Assembly: GCF_003201955.1 (NCBI RefSeq)
Contig: NZ_QJJM01000005.1
Span: 62,001-126,000, forward strand
Length of the DNA stretch: 64,000 nt
DNA from: Blastomonas natatoria
GTDB lineage: Bacteria > Pseudomonadota > Alphaproteobacteria > Sphingomonadales > Sphingomonadaceae
Reading direction: 5' to 3'
Shown: positions 44,698 through 52,158 of the stretch, in pieces
How the letters are laid out: every line of letters begins with the position of its first letter
How positions within the stretch are numbered: the first letter of the stretch is position 1
Position numbers and translations under genes: made by a program
The notes under the pieces: model-generated
What the model saw: the letters and a program-made list of their open reading frames with translations, nothing else
Told to the model about the DNA's origin: nothing
Databases searched by the model: none

Positions 44698-46530
44698 GTG
44701 GAGGTGACGGGCCACACGGGTGAGTATCCGGCAGAAGGGGCCCTGCGCGACTGGATGCAGGCCGGCCTGTTCGCCAATGTCGATCAGGCTGCGATCGATG
44801 CGCTGAGCAGGCGCGCCCATCGGCTCGATCTGCCCGCAGGCAATATTCTGGTTCGCCAGGGCGACCCGGCGGATTCGCTGTATTTCCTGGAAACCGGTCG
44901 GCTGCGGGTGCTGATCGAAACACCGACCGGCACCAAGGCCGTGGCGCAGATCGAGGCCGGCGAGCCGGTGGGCGAACTGGCCTTTTTCGGCGGCGGCACG
45001 CGCACCGCGACCTTGCAGGCCAGCCGCGACAGCGTGGTGATGGTGCTGGATCGCCAGAACTATGATGCCGTGGTCGCCGCCTATCCGCAGCTGGTTCCCG
45101 CGATCCTGACCGCCGTGACCCAGCGGCTGGCCGCAGTCACCGCCAAGACTCCGCCGATGGAGGCGCGGCTGCCGCGGGTCATCGCGGTGGTGCCATGCGG
45201 CACGAGCCGGGTCGATCCCGTCCTGCTCGACCGTCTGATGGCTGCGATCCGCGCCACCGTGCCCGACGATCGCCAGGTCATGCTGGTGCGCGAAAGCGAC
45301 GTGCCGCCCGGGCCCGCCAGCGCCTATCAGGCCTGGCTGCGCGAGCACGAGGCACGGCGCGGCTATCTGCTGATCGATGCCTCGGGCGAGGCAGAATGGG
45401 GCGCACTGGTGTGTCGCAATGCCGATGGCCTGCTGATGATCGCCGAAACCGGTGCCAGCCCGGCCATGAACCCCCTCGAACGGGCAGGCTGTGCGGCGAT
45501 CGAACCGCCCAACCGCAGCCTGCTGGTGATCCGCGACCGGGCTGATCAGGCGATCTGCGGCACCGCCGCCTGGCTGGCCGGGCGTGACCCGCATCTGCAC
45601 CATCATGTGGCCAGAGACAGCGACGCCGATTTTCATCGCGTCGCGCGCTTCCTGACCGGCCGGGCGGTCGGGCTGGTGCTGGCGGGCGGCGGCGCCCTGG
45701 GGTGCGCGCATCTGGGAATCGTCCGCGGCCTGCAAAAGGCGGGCGTGCCGATCGACCTCATCGGCGGCACCAGCGCGGGCGCGGCCATGGGTGCGGCCAT
45801 CGCGCAGGGCCTTTCGGTGGCCCAGACGCTCGATCAGATGGAAGCAATGTTCATCGGCGCCAGGGCGATGCGGCGCTTTACCGTGCCGATCCATTCGCTG
45901 CTCGACCCGGCGGTGTTCGACAGCGAACTGGAGGCGCGCTACGGTACGGCCGACATTGCCGACCAGCCGCTCAATTTCTTCGCCATTTCCACCAATCTTT
46001 CGACCAACGACCTGCATGTCCACCGCCGCGGGCCGCTCTGGCATGCGGTGCGCGCTTCGGGCTCGCTGCCGACCATCCTGCCGCCGTTCATCGATGCCGA
46101 TGGCAATATCCTGGTCGATGGCGGCGTGCTCGACAATGTGCCGGTGGTGACGATGCGCGCGCTCAAGTCCGGGCCCAATATCGTCGTGACCCTGGGCGAA
46201 GCGGGACAGGTATGGCGGATCAAGGCCGCCTATCAGTCGCTCCGGCGACGCGGGCAACTGATCCGCGACCTGTTGCTGCGCCGCAAGTCGGACAGCGATT
46301 TCCCCTCGATCGTCGAGATCATGCAGCGATCGATGGTGGTAGCGAGCCGCATCGCCTCGCGGTCGATGATGCGCGACGGCGACATATTGCTCAGCCCCCC
46401 GATCGTGCCGGGCATGCAGATTCTCGACTGGCATCTCGGCCGCAAGCAGGCCGATCAGGCGGCGCATTATGTCGAACAGCAGGTGTCAGCGAATGCAGCG
46501 CTGCGGCAGCTGGCCGATCAGCCCGATTGA
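44698..46530 (+). CDS. cyclic-nucleotide-binding domain patatin-like phospholipase (NTE type)
   Basis: 610 residues. A cNMP-binding domain lies at about 20-140 (GNILVRQGDPADSLYFLETG), a linker at 160-310, then the patatin lipase domain with the oxyanion motif GGGALGCAHLG (328-338), nucleophile GTSAG (Ser359) and catalytic Asp474 in DGG. This is the neuropathy-target-esterase layout, acting on lysophospholipids in known relatives. GTG at 44698 is selected because GGGGGAG lies six bases before it; the longer TTG frame from 44587 lacks a ribosome site. The 3' end overlaps the convergent DUF202 gene by 13 bases. Confidence 0.9.
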   Translation: MEVTGHTGEYPAEGALRDWMQAGLFANVDQAAIDALSRRAHRLDLPAGNILVRQGDPADSLYFLETGRLRVLIETPTGTKAVAQIEAGEPVGELAFFGGGTRTATLQASRDSVVMVLDRQNYDAVVAAYPQLVPAILTAVTQRLAAVTAKTPPMEARLPRVIAVVPCGTSRVDPVLLDRLMAAIRATVPDDRQVMLVRESDVPPGPASAYQAWLREHEARRGYLLIDASGEAEWGALVCRNADGLLMIAETGASPAMNPLERAGCAAIEPPNRSLLVIRDRADQAICGTAAWLAGRDPHLHHHVARDSDADFHRVARFLTGRAVGLVLAGGGALGCAHLGIVRGLQKAGVPIDLIGGTSAGAAMGAAIAQGLSVAQTLDQMEAMFIGARAMRRFTVPIHSLLDPAVFDSELEARYGTADIADQPLNFFAISTNLSTNDLHVHRRGPLWHAVRASGSLPTILPPFIDADGNILVDGGVLDNVPVVTMRALKSGPNIVVTLGEAGQVWRIKAAYQSLRRRGQLIRDLLLRRKSDSDFPSIVEIMQRSMVVASRIASRSMMRDGDILLSPPIVPGMQILDWHLGRKQADQAAHYVEQQVSANAALRQLADQPD

Positions 46531-46904
46531 TTGCCTGTTAGAAGCCAGATCGCCACGATCAGCGCCAGCGTGGCCAGCGACAGCAGCCAGGACAGAAGAC
46601 GGATGCGCATCGGCTTGAGCGCGATGACGCTGTGCTCGTCGAGCCTGGTGAGAATGCGGCGCGCACGCCGATCCGCAGACAGGAATATGTAGATGGCCAC
46701 CAGCAGGAACGCGCTGGCAATGGCCTTGGGGACCCAGGCCGGTTCGAGAGCGCGAAACAGCGCGTTGAAACCGAGTCCGATGCCGACCGCTGCCATACCG
46801 GTACGAACCCATCCGGCAAAGCTGCGCTCATGCACCAATATGGTGCGGTCTTCGGCCAGATCGGTGCGATCCCTGGCCAGTTCTCGGCGTTTCTCGGCAT
46901 TCAT
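46518..46904 (-). CDS. DUF202 (YidH-like) membrane protein
   Basis: 128 residues with three membrane helices. The family start ARDRTDLAEDRTILVHERSF (acidic/Arg-rich) precedes WVRTGMAAVGIGLGF. Function unknown; the family occurs near stress and metal genes. AAGGAG lies before the ATG at 46904, which is why the longer frame is dropped. It lies 67 bases after the SemiSWEET gene on the same strand, so the MscS-SemiSWEET-DUF202 order may be one transcript. Confidence 0.85.
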   Translation of the reverse strand: MNAEKRRELARDRTDLAEDRTILVHERSFAGWVRTGMAAVGIGLGFNALFRALEPAWVPKAIASAFLLVAIYIFLSADRRARRILTRLDEHSVIALKPMRIRLLSWLLSLATLALIVAIWLLTGNQSG

Positions 46905-46971
46905 CGGGCGGCTCCTTGCGCGCAACAACGGCATGCAGGGCCTCCCGCCGCAGCAACATAGGCTGGACCGA

Positions 46972-47274
46972 TCAGCTGATCGGATCGAGCGTTTCGGCCA
47001 CCTCGCGGGTTTTCCGGCCCGGCAGCGCGATCATGCCGAAAATGAAGAGCGCAAAGCACAGGCAGATCGCATTGGGGATGATCAGTGCCCATTCGCCTTT
47101 CAGCAGGCCAAAGGTTGTCCAGGCGGCAAAGGCCAGGCAGGTCAGCGCAAACATGCCGAGCGAAAGGCCCTTGGTCGATCTCTCCCGGATGATCTTCCAC
47201 GCCTGGGGAGTGAAGCTGGCCACCGAGGCACAGGCGCCGATCGTTCCGACGATATTGATCCAGTCGATGGTCAT
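46972..47274 (-). CDS. SemiSWEET-type sugar transporter
   Basis: 100 residues, three membrane helices, the size of bacterial SemiSWEETs, which dimerise to move small sugars. The PQ-loop signature SFTPQAWKIIRERSTKGLSL and the polar NAIC in helix three are visible. Its ATG overlaps the MscS stop (ATGA), so it is coupled to a mechanosensitive channel. It could be an osmotic or sugar release unit, given the trehalose genes 4 kb away; that link is inference. Confidence 0.88.
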   Translation of the reverse strand: MTIDWINIVGTIGACASVASFTPQAWKIIRERSTKGLSLGMFALTCLAFAAWTTFGLLKGEWALIIPNAICLCFALFIFGMIALPGRKTREVAETLDPIS

Positions 47275-48326
47275 GCGGTCTCCAACGGCTCAAGCGCCAC
47301 GCGGTTGCGGTTGAGGGCATCAGGCATTTCGGTGGCGATGAAACGCAAGACCGTCTCGCGCACGTCGCAGCGCAGATCGAACAGCTCGCCGCCATTCCGC
47401 CCGCTCATCAGGACGCGCAGTTCGAGCACATTGGCATTCATGTCGGTCACCTGCAGCAGCGCGACCCGGCCATCCCACAGGCGATGGGCGCGCACCTCAT
47501 CGAGCGCGCAGGCGCGGATACGCTCGACATCGGCGGCATGGTCGACATGGATCATCACCGTGCCGAGCAGATGGCTCGTCTGCAGCGTCCAGTTCTCGAC
47601 CGGCTCTTCCAGCAGCTTGGAGACCGGAATGACGAGCCGGCGATCATCCCAGATCTTCAGCACGACATAGGTCAACGTGATCTTCTCGATCCGGCCCCAT
47701 TCACCGCGGTACACTACGACGTCGTCGATCCGTACCGGCTCGGTAAAGGCCAGTTGGATTCCGGCCACCAGGTTCTTGAGCAGCGGCTGTGCGGCGACGC
47801 CAAAGGCGAGGCCAGCAAGGCCTGCAGAGGCAACCAGCGCCAGACCGATCTCGCGGACCGCGGGTATCTTCAGCAGTAGCAGTCCCAGGCTGACCAGCGC
47901 GACGATGACGATGGCAATGCGCGCCAGAATGTCCGCACGGGTCCGCCTGCGCCGCGCCGCGAGATTGTCCTCCGCGCTGACATCGGACCGCGCGTCGATA
48001 TAGCCATGGGCGAACCGGATGACGGCGATCACCAGCCAGCCCCAGAGCAGCGGCATCGCAATGCGCACCACTGCCGTCACCGCGCTCGACAAGTCGTCGC
48101 CCCGCGCGGCGAGGCTGTCCGCACCCAGCAGCAGCAACGCCACCATGATCCACCGCAGCGGGTGGAAAAGGCAGGCGAGCAGCGCTTCGTCCTGATCGGT
48201 GTCCGTGCGCTGCGCGATCCGCACGGCGATCGCCATGATCACCCGGTGTGCCACCAGGGCGGTCGAGATCAACGCGACCACGATCGCGGGCGTGCGCAGC
48301 ATCTCCCAGAGTTCGGATTGTTCCAT
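47271..48326 (-). CDS. mechanosensitive ion channel, MscS family
   Basis: About 351 residues. Several N-terminal helices (to residue 180) precede the pore-lining segment with Ala/Gly spacing (LVASAGLAGLAFGVAAQPLL), followed by the beta domain with PVRIDDVVVYRGEWGRIEKI, typical of MscS. It opens on membrane tension during hypo-osmotic shock. The ATG at 48326 and the in-frame GTG at 48344 are both possible; neither has a strong ribosome site. Confidence 0.9.
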   Translation of the reverse strand: MEQSELWEMLRTPAIVVALISTALVAHRVIMAIAVRIAQRTDTDQDEALLACLFHPLRWIMVALLLLGADSLAARGDDLSSAVTAVVRIAMPLLWGWLVIAVIRFAHGYIDARSDVSAEDNLAARRRRTRADILARIAIVIVALVSLGLLLLKIPAVREIGLALVASAGLAGLAFGVAAQPLLKNLVAGIQLAFTEPVRIDDVVVYRGEWGRIEKITLTYVVLKIWDDRRLVIPVSKLLEEPVENWTLQTSHLLGTVMIHVDHAADVERIRACALDEVRAHRLWDGRVALLQVTDMNANVLELRVLMSGRNGGELFDLRCDVRETVLRFIATEMPDALNRNRVALEPLETA

Positions 48327-48368
48327 CAAGGGGTAACGGCGCACGCCCGATCGGGTTCAGCCAGGGCC

Positions 48369-49001
48369 TCAGAAAAGCGGCTGATAATTGACCTTGTCGG
48401 CCAGATCCTCGCGTTCGAGGATCTCGAGGCGGCAGTTGACCAATCGAATGACGCCATCGGCGCGCATCTGCTGCAGCGTGCGGTTGACGTGCACCGAGGA
48501 GATGCCGACCAGGTCGGCGAGCAGCTCCTGAGTCAGCGGCATGTGATAGCAATCCGCCTCGCCCTGGCCGCGCATCGCGAGGCGCTCGCCCAGTTCGAGA
48601 AACAGATGCGCCATGCGCTCATAGGCGTTCAGGCAGCCAAGGCGGAAGATGCTGTTTTCCAGCTGGCGCTCGATCAGCGCGCATTCCAGTTCGACCACAT
48701 CGGCTTCGGGCAGCGAACCGAATTCGATGAGCTGCAGCCGGCTGATCGACATGACCGCGTGGTAGAAACTGGTCTGGTTGCTGCGCCAGACGCCGATGAT
48801 CTTGCCGGGCAGATACAGGTTGGTCAACTGGCGCCGACCGTCAAAGGTGATGCGGTATCCCGCTGCCCAGCCTTCCAGCACAAGCCGCGGGCGGACGACA
48901 GTGTCACCCTGCTGGATGAAGTCGCAACGCGGCTCGATGGATCTGGGGCAAGGGCGGGATTGAGACGGAAACGCGATCGGCAAGCTCGCATGCATGTTCA
49001 T
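48369..49001 (-). CDS. Crp/Fnr family transcriptional regulator
   Basis: About 210 residues. A cNMP-like beta-roll (to about residue 120: GKIIGVWRSNQTSF), a dimer helix, and an HTH_CRP domain with LTQELLADLVGISSVHVNRTL. No Cys cluster for an iron-sulfur centre. It shares its C-terminal design with the regulator at 56789. It lies upstream of mscS on the same strand (42 bases), so it may regulate or be cotranscribed with it. A TATAC-TG-GTATA palindrome at 49066-49077 lies in its own upstream region. Confidence 0.88.
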   Translation of the reverse strand: MNMHASLPIAFPSQSRPCPRSIEPRCDFIQQGDTVVRPRLVLEGWAAGYRITFDGRRQLTNLYLPGKIIGVWRSNQTSFYHAVMSISRLQLIEFGSLPEADVVELECALIERQLENSIFRLGCLNAYERMAHLFLELGERLAMRGQGEADCYHMPLTQELLADLVGISSVHVNRTLQQMRADGVIRLVNCRLEILEREDLADKVNYQPLF

Positions 49002-49166
49002 GGTGTTTTGTCTCTCTGCTAGGTCCCTCCACTCGCAACCTTTCACCTGGCTGAACAAACGTCCTTATACTGGTATATGTTAGGGAGGCATTCGCGACGA
49101 ACCGAATGCAAGCGGGGGGCAAATCGCCCCCCGCCGCGGTTCAGGCCGCAATCGAATTAACTTGCA

Positions 49167-49400
49167 TCAACTCTTGGGTTTTTCCGTCTTGCCGAGACCC
49201 GAGGGCGAATCGGACGCGCTGGCGCCATCCCGTTCGGAGTCCTGACGGTTCTTCGACCGCCATTCGCTGAACTCCTGATCGAACTGGCTCTGGCGCTGCT
49301 GGTTGAAGCGATCGTAATCGCTGTCGAGCTGCTCGATCTGCTTCTGCCGCCAGTTCGAATAATGCGGATCGTGCTGGTGCCGGTGTCCTTCCGAGCCGCC
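49167..49400 (-). pseudogene. truncated SWFGD-like protein gene, C-terminal part
   Basis: The minus frame ending with TGA at 49167-49169 reads HYSNWRQKQIEQLDSDYDRF and FDQEFSEWRSKNRQ. This is the conserved tail of a sphingomonad family of small hydrophilic stress proteins (named here as SWFGD-like from memory). Upstream, the frame hits TAA at 49401-49403 and there is no start, so the 5' part is missing. The break coincides with the left edge of the glf fragment. Confidence 0.6.
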
Positions 49401-49597
49401 TTACCGGCTGGCGGGCCTATGAGCATCGCGTGCTCGCCCATGTCGACGACCAGCGGGTGCCGATGCCGATCAACCGCACGACGCTCAACGCGCTCTACTG
49501 CCTCGACCTGCAAAGCGATGAGGACGCGGCGGAATATCTGCAATCGGTGGCGATCGATGTCGGCGAGATGCGCAATTCACGCGATACCGTGGTGTCG
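49394..49597 (+). pseudogene. glf: internal fragment of UDP-galactopyranose mutase (glf)
   Basis: The plus frame gives SRLTGWRAYEHRVLAHVD, QRVPMPINRTTLNALY and then MRNSRDTVVSQ. This is the central segment of bacterial Glf (residues roughly 90-160 of the family), including the PINRTTLN motif. There is no start, no FAD-binding N-terminus and no C-terminus. After VVSQ the homology stops and the sequence becomes antisense of the truncated hemerythrin-like gene. It is a remnant without function. Confidence 0.75.
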
Positions 49598-49921
49598 CAG
49601 CCGGCCAAGCGTTTCGCCAAAGGCTGGGTCGCGCTTGTCCATCTGGCCGAGCTCGTAGAGCAGCGCGCGGCGGTCGGTCTGGTCGGGCGAGAGCTGTTCG
49701 AGCTTGTCGATGACAGCGAGCGTCGCCTTGTGCTCCAGGATCAGCCCCTCGCACCAGTCCTGCGCCATGGCGGTCGGGGCCTGGACCGCCATCTTGCGAC
49801 CAAGATTGGCAATGGCGGCAACGCCTGCGGTAAGCAGCAGCCCCTTGGCCGAGCTGCCGAGGATCGAGCTGCCGCCCTGTCCATTGGGTGTGCGTCCATT
49901 GTGCGTTCGTGAATGGGCCAT
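49577..49921 (-). CDS. hemerythrin-like HHE domain protein, 3'-truncated
   Basis: 114 residues. The first 60 contain a Gly/Ala-rich helix (SAKGLLLTAGVAAIANLG), followed by DWCEGLILEHKATLAVIDKLE, the first helix of an HHE/hemerythrin domain, and a second helix DRRALLYELGQM. The remaining HHE helices with their metal ligands are absent. The last 20 or so residues come from reading across the junction into the glf piece. The start is sound (ATG at 49921 with GAGAGGAA), so it may still be expressed, but as a broken protein. Confidence 0.6.
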   Translation of the reverse strand: MAHSRTHNGRTPNGQGGSSILGSSAKGLLLTAGVAAIANLGRKMAVQAPTAMAQDWCEGLILEHKATLAVIDKLEQLSPDQTDRRALLYELGQMDKRDPAFGETLGRLRHHGIA

Positions 49922-50073
49922 GGGGTGTTCCTCTCGATGGGTCCGCCGATTCGGGGGAGGCGGTTTCACACCCTGTGTCGCGCAGCCGCGACGCGCCCAC
50001 ACACGCCTATGTTAAGGGGCAGAGCAATTGCCGCGCCTAGCCTTCAAGGCTCATTTTTCAGGAGGACGGAGCC

Positions 50074-50322
50074 ATGACCAACAAGACGCGTATCCCCGAC
50101 GACATGAAAGCGCAGACCGGCAAGGGCGGTGCGGGGGAATCGGGCGGCGGACCCTATCCCGACCCGCATACCGGCAAGCAGGAACGCGGCGAAAAACGGG
50201 GATTCATCGAAGGTGGACAGAGCGAGAACCGCTATTACGGGCCCAGGCATGCGCAAGGCAATGCCGCCAAGAATGCCGGGCGCGACGATCTGGCAGGTGA
50301 CAAGGACCATGAGGGCATGTGA
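50074..50322 (+). CDS. small hydrophilic hypothetical protein
   Basis: 82 residues, very rich in Gly, Lys, Asp and Glu, with no hydrophobic core (GPYPDPHTGKQERGEKRG and similar), so probably disordered. AGGAGG, a perfect ribosome site, precedes the ATG. No family recognised beyond the type of small stress protein typical of this region. It lies 21 bases before the topoisomerase IB gene on the same strand and may be cotranscribed. Confidence 0.7.
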   Translation: MTNKTRIPDDMKAQTGKGGAGESGGGPYPDPHTGKQERGEKRGFIEGGQSENRYYGPRHAQGNAAKNAGRDDLAGDKDHEGM

Positions 50323-50343
50323 CCGACCCGGCGCTCGCGCCCT

Positions 50344-51327
50344 ATGAGCGCGGGCGACACGCTGGTCTTCACCAGCGATGACATGCCCGGCATCACCCGC
50401 AAGCGGCGCGGCAAGGGCTTCAGCTATCATGACAGCAAGGGCAGGCTGATCCGCGACAAGGCGGTGCGCAAACGCATCGAGAGCCTCGCCATCCCGCCGG
50501 CCTATGAAATGGTCTGGATTTGCCCCGACCCCAATGGGCATCTTCAGGCGACCGGGCGCGACGCGCGCGGGCGCAAGCAATATCGCTATCACTCCGCCTA
50601 TCGCGAGCAGCAGGACGCAGCCAAGTTCGCGCGGCTTGCCAGCTTCGGCGCAAAGCTCCCCGCGATCCGCGAACGGGTGGAGCGCGACATCAGCACGCGC
50701 GGGACATCGCGGCCGTGCGTGCTCTCGACCATCATTCATCTGCTCGACTGTACCGCGATCCGGATCGGCAACGCGCTCTATGCCAAGGAAAACCGCTCCT
50801 ATGGCCTGACCACGCTGCATTGCCGCCATGTCGCGCTCGAAGCCTCACAGATCCGCTTCCGCTTCAACGGCAAGGGCGGGCGCAAATGGGACGTCTCCTT
50901 GCGCCATCGCCGCGTCGCCAGGGTGCTGCGCGCCCTGCAGGAGCTGCCCGGCCAGCAGCTGTTCCGATACCGGGACGGCGACGAGCTGCGCAGCGTGAGC
51001 TCGGACGATATCAACGCCTATCTGCGCGAGATCGCGGGCGAGGATTTCTCGGCAAAGGATTTCCGCACCTGGTGCGGCACCGTCACCGCCTTTTCGGCGC
51101 TGTGCGAATTGCGCCAGCACGACGAACCGCCGGCGACCGAAGCCGCGATCCGCACGGCGGTGGCCAGCGCGGCCGATGCACTCGGCAACACGCCGACAAT
51201 CTGCCGCCAGTCGTACATCCATCCCGAAATCCTCGAAGCCTATCGCGAAGACGAGACGCTGTTCCGCCGGACCGACCCCGATCAGGCCGAGCCCGCAGTG
51301 CTGAAAATGCTGAAAAAACGCGGCTGA
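50344..51327 (+). CDS. DNA topoisomerase IB
   Basis: 327 residues, poxvirus/bacterial type IB. The catalytic set is visible: Arg in CTAIRIGNALY, Lys in FNGKGGRKW, Arg in DFRTWCGT and the nucleophile Tyr in CRQSYIHP. The N-terminal domain GFSYHDSKGRLIRDK is typical. It relaxes supercoils through a 3'-phosphotyrosyl link. It lies between a small stress-type gene and the trehalose operon, and the stop is 75 bases before otsB. Confidence 0.93.
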   Translation: MSAGDTLVFTSDDMPGITRKRRGKGFSYHDSKGRLIRDKAVRKRIESLAIPPAYEMVWICPDPNGHLQATGRDARGRKQYRYHSAYREQQDAAKFARLASFGAKLPAIRERVERDISTRGTSRPCVLSTIIHLLDCTAIRIGNALYAKENRSYGLTTLHCRHVALEASQIRFRFNGKGGRKWDVSLRHRRVARVLRALQELPGQQLFRYRDGDELRSVSSDDINAYLREIAGEDFSAKDFRTWCGTVTAFSALCELRQHDEPPATEAAIRTAVASAADALGNTPTICRQSYIHPEILEAYREDETLFRRTDPDQAEPAVLKMLKKRG

Positions 51328-51329
51328 GG

Positions 51330-51354
51330 GGAACCGGCGTGGCGGTGGTGCGTG
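51330..51354 (+). promoter_or_regulatory. possible EcfG-type general stress promoter of the trehalose operon
   Basis: GGAAC (51330-51334), 16 bases, then CGTG (51351-51354). The alphaproteobacterial general stress sigma factor EcfG recognises GGAAC-N16/17-CGTT, so the -10 differs in one base. It is 49 bases before the likely otsB start. Weak evidence, but the gene type (trehalose) is a classic target. Confidence 0.3.
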
Positions 51355-51402
51355 TCCCTATCACACCCTCATGGATGGACCCTGAAAAGGAGCAGCACCC
51401 GC

Positions 51403-52158
51403 GTGCCTGACAGCCTTGCGCAGACAATCGCCGCTGACGATCGTGATCAAGACCCAAGGCCTCTGGCGCTGCTGCTCGATTTCGACGGGACCCTGGTCGA
51501 GATCGGCGATACCCCCGATGCGGTCGCGCTCAGCGCTGCGATGGCGCAGACACTGGCGCTGGCGGCGCACCGGCTCGACGGGCGGATCGCGGTCGTCAGC
51601 GGACGCTCGCTGGAACAGCTTCGTCACCTGCTGCCGCACGCGCTGGCCGATGGCGTGATCGCAGCAAGCCATGGACAGGAATTGAGCGTGAACGGCACGG
51701 TGCATGCGCCCCGCCCCACCCGGCTGTTTGCCGATCTGGCGGTGGAGGCAGCACAGCATTTCAGGCCGTTTGCCGGGATCGTCATCGAGGAAAAGAGTTT
51801 CGGCCTCGGCATTCACTACCGGCTGACGCCGCAGCTGCGCGATCGCGCGGAACAATGGGCGATGAACCGGGCCGCCGCGCACGGGCTTGTCGTGCAACAG
51901 GGCGACATGGTGTTCGAACTGCGCCCGGGCGGATCGGACAAGGGCGATGCGGTGCGCCAGATCATGGCGCTCGAGCGCTTCAGGGGCAGCGAGCCGGTGT
52001 TCATCGGCGATGACCTGACCGACATCCCGGCATTCGAGGCGACACGCGCGCTTGGCGGACAGGCGATCAGCGTGGGTACGCGCACCGCCGATCACAGCGA
52101 CGAGCGGCTCGACACCGTGGAAGGCGTGCGCAGGCGCATTGCGGAGCTGATTGCATGA
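51403..52158 (+). CDS. otsB: trehalose-6-phosphate phosphatase
   Basis: HAD-family phosphatase, 251 residues, dephosphorylates trehalose-6-phosphate. LLLDFDGTLVEIGDTPD (nucleophile and acid Asp) near residue 30 and FIGDDLTDIPAF near the C-terminus are diagnostic. GTG at 51403, with AAGGAG upstream, is chosen; a GTG at 51352 would add 17 unsupported residues. It overlaps the GH15 gene by ATGA and is first of otsB-GH15-otsA. Confidence 0.92.
   Translation: MPDSLAQTIAADDRDQDPRPLALLLDFDGTLVEIGDTPDAVALSAAMAQTLALAAHRLDGRIAVVSGRSLEQLRHLLPHALADGVIAASHGQELSVNGTVHAPRPTRLFADLAVEAAQHFRPFAGIVIEEKSFGLGIHYRLTPQLRDRAEQWAMNRAAAHGLVVQQGDMVFELRPGGSDKGDAVRQIMALERFRGSEPVFIGDDLTDIPAFEATRALGGQAISVGTRTADHSDERLDTVEGVRRRIAELIA

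Noticed and set aside
48335-48359. EcfG-like TGAAC-N16-CGTT on the minus strand before mscS
   Set aside because: The -10 element would be only nine bases from the likely start codon and the -35 has a mismatch, so it is probably chance.
49430-49912. 160-residue plus-strand frame starting inside the glf piece
   Set aside because: Only its first 56 codons are glf-like. The rest is antisense of the truncated hemerythrin-like gene, so it is not a real protein.
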